Positions 1 to 5,488 of a stretch of DNA of 5,488 bases are shown here, piece by piece. The stretch spans positions 1-5,488 of the forward strand of contig DXUR01000220.1 in NCBI GenBank assembly GCA_019417795.1, given 5' to 3'. The notes beneath the pieces are model-generated. The model was not told the origin of the DNA, searched no databases, and was given only the letters and a program-made list of their open reading frames with translations. The stretch comes from Clostridiales bacterium (GTDB lineage: Bacteria > Bacillota_A > Clostridia > Oscillospirales > Oscillospiraceae). Within the stretch, counting starts at the first letter, position 1, and each line of letters starts with the position of its first letter. The position numbers and the translations under genes are program-made.

Positions 1-1424
<1,424 letters not shown>

Positions 1425-1455
1425 TTATGCAAGCATTGTTTTTGAAATTTTTGCT

Positions 1456-1476
1456 CACAAGTATGACTTTTTTGTG
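1456..1476. promoter_or_regulatory. Operator 2, second copy of the palindrome
   Basis: CACAA at 1456-1460 and TTGTG at 1472-1476 flank a centre that again contains GACT followed by a T-run, as in operator 1. The copy is one base longer (21 against 20 for CACAA to TTGTG). The two centres are about 61 bases apart, near six helical turns. It lies between the regulator promoter and its start codon, so it may act as a roadblock or looping site. Confidence 0.55.
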
Positions 1477-1518
1477 CAGCTTGTTCAATCCATCTTGAAA
1501 TACAACAGAGGTATCGAT

Positions 1519-2385
1519 ATGCAGAACGTTCTTTTACGCCTGCGGGAGGTGCAGCCCTCCCTCAGCAGCACCGAGCGGCAGATCGCGCAGTTCATTCTGG
1601 AAAACCCGGACGAGACCACCACCCTTACCATCCGGGATCTGGCGCGGCGCTCCTTCTCCTCCCCTTCCAGCGTGGTGCGCATCTGCCGGGTCATCGGCTT
1701 TCAGGGCTACAAAGAACTGCGCCACGCCCTGACGCTGGAGCTTGCCACCCTTGGCGAGAACGGCAGCCACCGGGAAAAGGACATCACCCCGCAGGACAGC
1801 CTGCAGGAGATCGTGGACAAGGTGACCCACAAGAACATCCAGAGCCTGCTGGACACCCAGCGGCTGCTTTTGCTGGACGAGCTGGAGCAGTGCGTGGAGC
1901 TGATCGCCAACGCCCGCACGGTACTGTTGTTCGGCATTGGTTCCTCGCTGTGCGTGGCAAAAGACACCTACCTAAAATTCCTGCGGTTGGACAAGCCCTG
2001 CGTGGTCAACGAGGACTCCCACTCGCAGCTTTTGCAGGCGCGCAACGCCACCGCGCAGGATGTGGGCATCGTGTTCTCCTACTCCGGGCAGACCATGGAG
2101 ATGATCCAGTGCATCAAGGAGATGAAGGCGGGCGGCGCACCGGTCATCGCGGTGACCCGCTACTACCCCTCCGAGGTGGCACAGCTGGCCGACCATGTGC
2201 TGTATGTCGCCGCCAACGAGAGCCTGTTCCGCAACGGTGCCATGTCCTCCCGCCTTTCCCAGCTGAACGTGATGGATATTCTGTACACCGCCTACGCCAG
2301 CCGCAACCACGAGGACACCATGCGCCGTCTGGCCAAGACTCATATCTATAAGCCCGGTGACCCGGAGGTGCTCACCCAGCCGTAA
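1519..2385 (+). CDS. RpiR/MurR-family transcriptional regulator
   Basis: A 288-residue DNA-binding protein with the two-domain RpiR build. An N-terminal winged HTH (about residues 1-77) has TERQIAQFILENP and TIRDLARRSFSSPSSVVRICRVIGFQGYKEL as the recognition region. A linker follows, then a sugar-phosphate-binding SIS domain (about 127-255) with LLFGIGSS (137-143) and SYSGQT (187-192). Length is normal for the family (~280-290). The start at 1519 is preceded by AGAGG at 1507-1511 with 7 bases spacing; an upstream in-frame ATG at 1390 would translate the promoter and both operators. Divergence from murQ suggests the MurR role: repression relieved by MurNAc 6-phosphate, as known in E. coli, plus autoregulation. 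The effector is inferred, and activation instead of repression is possible. No MurNAc transporter is in the window. Confidence 0.9.
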   Translation: MQNVLLRLREVQPSLSSTERQIAQFILENPDETTTLTIRDLARRSFSSPSSVVRICRVIGFQGYKELRHALTLELATLGENGSHREKDITPQDSLQEIVDKVTHKNIQSLLDTQRLLLLDELEQCVELIANARTVLLFGIGSSLCVAKDTYLKFLRLDKPCVVNEDSHSQLLQARNATAQDVGIVFSYSGQTMEMIQCIKEMKAGGAPVIAVTRYYPSEVAQLADHVLYVAANESLFRNGAMSSRLSQLNVMDILYTAYASRNHEDTMRRLAKTHIYKPGDPEVLTQP

Positions 2386-2420
2386 AACAAAAAGCCGTCC
2401 CGCAGGGTACAATAACCAAA

Positions 2421-2450
2421 GCCCCCGGCCTGACAGAGCAGGCCGGGGGC
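2421..2450 (-). terminator. Rho-independent terminator between convergent genes
   Basis: GCCCCCGGCCTG (2421-2432) and CAGGCCGGGGGC (2439-2450) form a perfect 12-bp stem with a 6-base loop. On the minus strand the stem is followed by TTTGGTTATTGT and later by a T5 run, so it best serves the leftward exchanger gene ending at 2472. On the plus strand it stands 35 bases after the regulator stop but is followed by AAGGAAG, so termination there would be weaker. Confidence 0.75.
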
Positions 2451-2471
2451 AAGGAAGTATCTCCGGGAATA

Positions 2472-3446
2472 TCACATGGTAAACTGGATGGCGCAGAAGG
2501 CAGCATAGATGCACAGCAGAATAATGCCCTGTGCACGGGACAGCCTGCCGCGCTTCAGCGCGGGAAGGGTCATGATCATCATGACAGCCAGCATGACCGG
2601 GATCTCCAGTACAAGGCTGGAATTGATGCCGAACAGGGTGGAACTCTGCGGCACGGTGAAGGGTGCCAGCGTGACGGACACGCCGCTGACCAGCACCAGA
2701 TTGAACACGTTTGCGCCCACGATGTTGCCAAGGGACAGGTCGCTGCAACCCTTGACCAGCGAGGTGATGGCGGTGACCAGCTCCGGCAGAGAGGTGCCCA
2801 GCGCCACAAAGGTCAGCGCGATGACCGACTCCGGCACGCCCAGTGCCTGTGCGATGAGGGTGCCGTTATCCACCAGCAGGTTTGCGCCCAGTGCGATCAG
2901 CACAGCGCCCAGCACCAGCAGCACCAGCGTTTTAGTAAGGGACATCTCCTCCCCGGCGCTTTCGGCCTCGGTCTCCGCTTCGGCGGCGGCAGGGGCTTTT
3001 TTCATCTGCAATACGTTTGCCACCATGTAAGCCACGAACATGGCCAGCATCACAAAGCCCAGCGGGCGGGTGAACTCGCCCATGGCGTAGGCAGCCACGC
3101 AGTAGATGGCGGCTGCTGCAAAGAAGAAGGCTACCGGCACCCGCAGGGTCTTGGGGTCTACCTTGCCCGGACGGACGGCGATGGTGATGGCGGCGATCAG
3201 GGCAGAGTTGCAGATGACCGAGCCGATGGCGTTGCCGTAGGCGATCTCCCCATGGCCGGACACGGCGGACATGGTGGACACCATGACCTCCGGCAGGGTG
3301 GTGCCGATGGACACCACCGTTGCGCCGATGAGCAGCTCCGGCAGGTGGAACCGCCGTGCCAGTGCCGAAGCACCGTCCACGAACCAGTCGCCGCCCTTGA
3401 TCAGGAACAGCAGACCGACGATAAATAGCAATACAGGAACCAGCAT
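2472..3446 (-). CDS. CaCA-family sodium/calcium-type exchanger
   Basis: A 324-residue inner-membrane antiporter of the cation/Ca2+ exchanger superfamily (YrbG/NCX_Mj type), expected to exchange Ca2+ for Na+ or H+. It has the two inverted alpha repeats. Repeat 1 is GATVVSIGTTLPEVMVS (41-57) plus GNAIGSVICN (71-80). Repeat 2 is ALTFVALGTSLPELVTA (210-226) plus GNIVGANVFN (240-249). The ion-binding acids are Glu53 and Glu222. About ten hydrophobic segments are visible, and an acidic Ala/Glu-rich linker (about 151-167) joins the halves. Residue 249 is Asn where NCX_Mj has, by my alignment, Asp240; Asn there seems common in bacterial members. The start is set by GAGGAG at 3459-3454, 7 bases before ATG. 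It is third in the operon, 94 bp after the VOC gene. Ion specificity cannot be read from sequence. Confidence 0.9.
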   Translation of the reverse strand: MLVPVLLFIVGLLFLIKGGDWFVDGASALARRFHLPELLIGATVVSIGTTLPEVMVSTMSAVSGHGEIAYGNAIGSVICNSALIAAITIAVRPGKVDPKTLRVPVAFFFAAAAIYCVAAYAMGEFTRPLGFVMLAMFVAYMVANVLQMKKAPAAAEAETEAESAGEEMSLTKTLVLLVLGAVLIALGANLLVDNGTLIAQALGVPESVIALTFVALGTSLPELVTAITSLVKGCSDLSLGNIVGANVFNLVLVSGVSVTLAPFTVPQSSTLFGINSSLVLEIPVMLAVMMIMTLPALKRGRLSRAQGIILLCIYAAFCAIQFTM

Positions 3447-3483
3447 AATTTTTCTCCTCTGATTTTTCGCGGGGCGTGAACCA

Positions 3484-3519
3484 CAGAACCGGGAACGGAT
3501 CGCTCCATCCCCGGTTCTG
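3484..3519 (-). promoter_or_regulatory. Hairpin between the VOC and exchanger genes
   Basis: CAGAACCGGG (3484-3493) and CCCGGTTCTG (3510-3519) form a perfect 10-bp stem with a 16-base loop in the gap between the two genes. No T-run follows on either strand, so it does not look like a classical terminator. An RNA processing or stability element, or a weak attenuator lowering exchanger expression relative to the permease, would fit. Confidence 0.5.
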
Positions 3520-3540
3520 CACAAGATCGGTCAGTTGGCG

Positions 3541-3888
3541 TTATTTCTGCATGATGTGGATGGCAAAACCGCCGTACTCGCCCTCAAGATACACATTCTT
3601 GATGCGGCCGTCCTCAAAATAGGCGGCAGTCTCCATGCGGAAGCGGAAGCCATTTTCCTCCAGCTCCTCCATCGCAGCCTTCAGGTCGGGGGTGCGCATT
3701 GCGATGTGGCCGTTCTTGCCCAGAAAGGGGCTCTTCATGCACTCGAAATAGTTGCCGGCAAACTCAGACTTCTGTCCGTGGCGGGGCTCCAAGTTGAACA
3801 GCTTGCACAGCAGCAGCGCCAGTTGCTCGGCCTCGCCTGCGTTGTCGGTGTTGATGCCGACATGCTCCAGCTCAAACGTATTTTTCAT
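3541..3888 (-). CDS. Small VOC/glyoxalase-fold protein, KDPG-aldolase-tail-like
   Basis: A 115-residue soluble protein with one vicinal-oxygen-chelate domain. It has LEHVGIN near the N-terminus (His9), FAGNYFECM (Glu49), SPFLGKNGHIAM (His61) and GGFAIHIMQK at the C-terminus (His111). These sit where the fold usually places metal ligands, although VOC domains act in pairs and I cannot confirm metal binding. The sequence, especially the MKSPFLGKNGHIA and GGFAIH segments, closely recalls the extra C-terminal domain of some Firmicute KDPG/KHG aldolases. Here it stands alone. The gene starts 15 bp after the permease stop, with AGGAG at 3902-3898 (9 bases spacing), so the two are probably translationally coupled. 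A role with a carboxylate or sugar acid brought in by the permease is inferred; no reaction is assigned. Confidence 0.82.
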   Translation of the reverse strand: MKNTFELEHVGINTDNAGEAEQLALLLCKLFNLEPRHGQKSEFAGNYFECMKSPFLGKNGHIAMRTPDLKAAMEELEENGFRFRMETAAYFEDGRIKNVYLEGEYGGFAIHIMQK

Positions 3889-3903
3889 TTGGTGTTTCTC
3901 CTG

Positions 3904-5184
3904 TTACTTCATGGGGAAGATCAGCACAGCGCCCACCGTCAGCGCCAGCAGACGGATGAAGTACTGCGGAATGGTGAACTTCCAGAACTCGGTGATCTTG
4001 TAGTCACCGGCGCCCATGATCATGGCGGGCATACCGTCAATGGGCAGGAAGTGTCCGCACCAGCCGGAGACCACGATAGCGGCAGCGGCTGCGGTGGGGT
4101 CCAGACCCAGATTGACGCAGGTGGCAATGGCCATGGGAGCAAAGACGTACACGGTGCCGATGGTGGAACCGGTCAGGGTGGCCAGCACACTGGTCAGGAT
4201 GCAGAAGGCGAAGATCAGCACGAAGGGGTTGACGTTGGTGCCCAGCATCTTGGCAACGGTCTCGCCGACCAGACTGGTCAGGCCGGTGTTGCCCAGAGCA
4301 TCGGCGATGCCGATGACGCCTGCGGACATCAGGATGATGGGTGCGCTGATGGAGTTGCGGATCTCGTTGAAGTCCATGACGCCGGAGATCAGGATGATGC
4401 CCACGGCCAGACCGGTGATGGCGTAGCCTGCGTCACCGATCTTGCTCTGCAGGATCATGCCCACAACGGCGAGCACAAAGCTGAAGTAGGTGATGAGCTC
4501 CTGATTCTTGGTCAGAGCGACCTTCTGCTCACCGGCGTGGAGAGCCTCTTCCTTGGCCTCGGCAATGGGGTGGTCGGGCAGGATCTTGTAGGCCAGGATG
4601 CACCACACCAGGAAGCCGATGGACAGGCACAGGTTGACCAGAGAGAACTTGACCAGATTGACGTTTGCCGCAACGCCTGCGCTTTCCAGAACGGCGATCA
4701 CGATGCCGTACTGCAGAGCGGTGTTGAAGGGCAGCAGCGGATGGTTTGCTGCAAAGCCCGCAGGCATCAGAACCCTGGACGGGGGCAGCTGCTTGGAGTA
4801 GGGCAGAGTGGACAGCAGGCCGATGACCAGCACATAGTAGGCGGTGGAACCGGTACCGAACAGGCTGCAGCCCAGCATAACGATGAGGATCAGCAGAACG
4901 TAGGCCTTAAAGCCGCCCTTGCTGGCCATGTTGAACATGGTCTGCTTGAACTTGACGATGAAGCTGGTCTTCTGCAAGGCCGCAATGATGGCCATGAAGG
5001 ATGCCAGCATGACGATGGTGGGGTTTGCGAAGCCGCCGAAGGCGGTCTTGATGTCGGTAACGCCGAACACCACCAGCAGCAGCAGCGCCAGCAGCGGGGG
5101 TGCACCGAAGGGCAGTTTATCCACCATGATCAGGATGATCATGAGGACAGTCACTGCCAGAGCAATGATCATGGGAAGTGTCAT
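3904..5184 (-). CDS. SLC13-type (ion transporter superfamily) permease
   Basis: A 426-residue polytopic inner-membrane protein with roughly 10-12 hydrophobic segments in two related halves. The build matches the SLC13/DASS-CitMHS-ArsB ion transporter group that carries di- and tricarboxylates or inorganic anions with Na+ or H+. The first half has GGFANPTIVMLASFMAI (50-66) and GTGSTAYY (110-117). The second half has SAPIILMSAGVIGIADAL (280-297) and LTGSTIGTVYVFAP (337-350). The paired TGST sites are where DASS members carry their Ser-Asn-Thr substrate motifs, so the canonical SNT is absent. A hydrophilic loop at about 203-228 separates the halves. The start is fixed by AAGGAGG at 5200-5194, 9 bases before ATG. 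It is first in the operon. Substrate is unknown; the VOC neighbour favours an organic acid, which is inference. Confidence 0.85.
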   Translation of the reverse strand: MTLPMIIALAVTVLMIILIMVDKLPFGAPPLLALLLLVVFGVTDIKTAFGGFANPTIVMLASFMAIIAALQKTSFIVKFKQTMFNMASKGGFKAYVLLILIVMLGCSLFGTGSTAYYVLVIGLLSTLPYSKQLPPSRVLMPAGFAANHPLLPFNTALQYGIVIAVLESAGVAANVNLVKFSLVNLCLSIGFLVWCILAYKILPDHPIAEAKEEALHAGEQKVALTKNQELITYFSFVLAVVGMILQSKIGDAGYAITGLAVGIILISGVMDFNEIRNSISAPIILMSAGVIGIADALGNTGLTSLVGETVAKMLGTNVNPFVLIFAFCILTSVLATLTGSTIGTVYVFAPMAIATCVNLGLDPTAAAAAIVVSGWCGHFLPIDGMPAMIMGAGDYKITEFWKFTIPQYFIRLLALTVGAVLIFPMK

Positions 5185-5220
5185 AGAACGTTTCCTCCTT
5201 TTTTGTGTCCGCAGTACCTG

Positions 5221-5248
5221 TTGCGCAAGAGCCCGACCCTTTGCACAA
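5221..5248 (-). promoter_or_regulatory. Leader hairpin / paired TTGCRCAA site
   Basis: TTGCGCAA (5221-5228) and TTGCACAA (5241-5248) lie in the permease leader. In the RNA they can form an 8-bp stem (one U-G pair) with a 12-base loop, about 20 bases before the ribosome binding site. As DNA the two sites are each near-palindromic with centres exactly 20 bases apart, so a two-dimer operator is equally possible. Confidence 0.4.
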
Positions 5249-5273
5249 TTCCGATGCGGCTTTCTTGATTAAA

Positions 5274-5302
5274 AGTATATAGTTTTCCGCTGTGCGTCAC
5301 AA
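5274..5302 (-). promoter_or_regulatory. Promoter of the permease-VOC-exchanger operon
   Basis: On the minus strand TTGTGA (5302-5297, 4 of 6) is followed after 17 bases by TATACT (5279-5274, 5 of 6). Transcription would start near 5267 with a leader of about 80 bases. The -35 overlaps a GTCACAAT repeat (5296-5303) that recurs further upstream, which suggests regulation at this promoter. Confidence 0.6.
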
Positions 5303-5430
5303 TCATTTTTTGACTTGTTGCGTTCTTTTTTGAAACATATTCAGAATTTGTTCAATTTTTCTGTCACAATGTGTCACATCTTGAAACATATTGCGGTTAG
5401 CTTTGACTGATTTGTTGCTTTTTGAAACAG
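5290..5430. promoter_or_regulatory. Repeat-rich AT upstream region of the permease operon
   Basis: This AT-rich stretch holds no plausible gene but several short repeats. TTGAAACA occurs at 5330, 5381 and 5422, the first two as TTGAAACATATT. GTCACAAT occurs at 5296 and 5363. TGTCACA occurs at 5362-5368 and 5372-5378, exactly 10 bases apart. Same-face spacing (10, 41 and 51 bases) suggests a regulator array upstream of the operon promoter, although AT-rich sequence makes short repeats easy to find. Confidence 0.45.
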
Positions 5431-5441
5431 AGCAAAACCAG

Positions 5442-5475
5442 AAAAAGCCGCCGCACCGTACGGGGTGCAGCGGCT
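5442..5475 (-). terminator. Terminator of a leftward gene beyond the right edge
   Basis: AGCCGC (5446-5451) pairs with GCGGCT (5470-5475). After one mismatch GCACC (5453-5457) pairs with GGTGC (5464-5468), leaving a 6-base loop. On the minus strand the stem runs directly into TTTTTCTGGTTTT, the form of an intrinsic terminator. It implies a minus-strand gene ending just to the right of this window. On the plus strand the stem is followed by CTCTCTC, so it would not terminate in that direction. Confidence 0.75.
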
Positions 5476-5488
5476 CTCTCTGGAAGAA

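Noticed and set aside
1972..2748. Minus-strand frame overlapping the ends of the regulator and exchanger genes
   Set aside because: It runs antisense to the SIS domain of the regulator and out of frame through the exchanger, and crosses the terminator hairpin. No protein family features are seen.
2509..3030. Plus-strand frame of 173 codons inside the exchanger gene
   Set aside because: It is a Ser/Thr/Met-rich shadow of the minus-strand exchanger with no ribosome binding site or motifs.
3535..5268. A 577-codon open frame on the plus strand across the permease and VOC genes
   Set aside because: Its translation is a low-complexity run of His, Gln, Gly and Asp with no recognisable fold. It is the antisense shadow of two well-supported minus-strand genes with good ribosome binding sites.
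5442..5475. Right-edge hairpin as part of a repeat or CRISPR-like element
   Set aside because: A single stem followed by a T-run on the minus strand is fully explained as an intrinsic terminator; there is no repeat-spacer pattern.

Overview
The window looks like a metagenome-type contig from a gut Firmicute. GC-rich coding regions, AT-rich promoter regions, strong AGGAG-type ribosome binding sites and the gene styles fit Oscillospiraceae/Faecalibacterium-like bacteria. That assignment is an impression from the proteins, not a search result. The leftmost ~530 bases appear to come from a different genomic context.

Left block (1-533): an AT-rich upstream region with an extended -10 promoter leads into the first ~115 codons of an MFS transporter of the fosmidomycin-resistance-like type. 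The protein breaks off right after its FHPEAAR motif. At 525-533 the sequence switches to the 3' part of murQ read on the opposite strand. Both genes lose their 3' ends at this point and share 9 bases there, so this is either an assembly or amplification chimera or a microhomology rearrangement.

MurNAc block (about 525-2385): murQ (minus strand, MurNAc-6-phosphate etherase, missing its last ~36 residues) is divergent from an RpiR/MurR-type regulator gene (plus strand, HTH plus SIS domain). The ~200 bp between them holds a good murQ promoter and an extended -10 promoter for the regulator. It also holds two related palindromes, CACAA...GACT...TTGTG, at 1395-1414 and 1456-1476, which are the likely operators. 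This is the classic layout of autoregulated, MurNAc-6P-responsive cell-wall sugar catabolism. A GC-rich hairpin at 2421-2450 separates the regulator from the convergent operon to its right.

Right block (2472-5302, minus strand): a probable three-gene operon. It is transcribed leftward as an SLC13/ion-transporter-superfamily permease (426 aa), a small VOC/glyoxalase-fold protein (115 aa, 15 bp downstream) and a CaCA-family Na+/Ca2+-type exchanger (324 aa, ~94 bp downstream after a hairpin). The operon has its own promoter near 5274-5302, a leader hairpin at 5221-5248, and a repeat-rich AT upstream region (5290-5430). The VOC protein resembles, from memory, the C-terminal domain attached to some Firmicute KDPG aldolases, which hints at organic or sugar acid metabolism. 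A rho-independent terminator at the right edge (5442-5475) belongs to a leftward gene outside the window.

I see no evidence for CRISPR, phage, IS, tRNA/rRNA or a defence system. The most interesting points are the inverted gene-gene fusion, the paired operator in the murQ-rpiR intergenic region, and the permease-VOC-exchanger operon.
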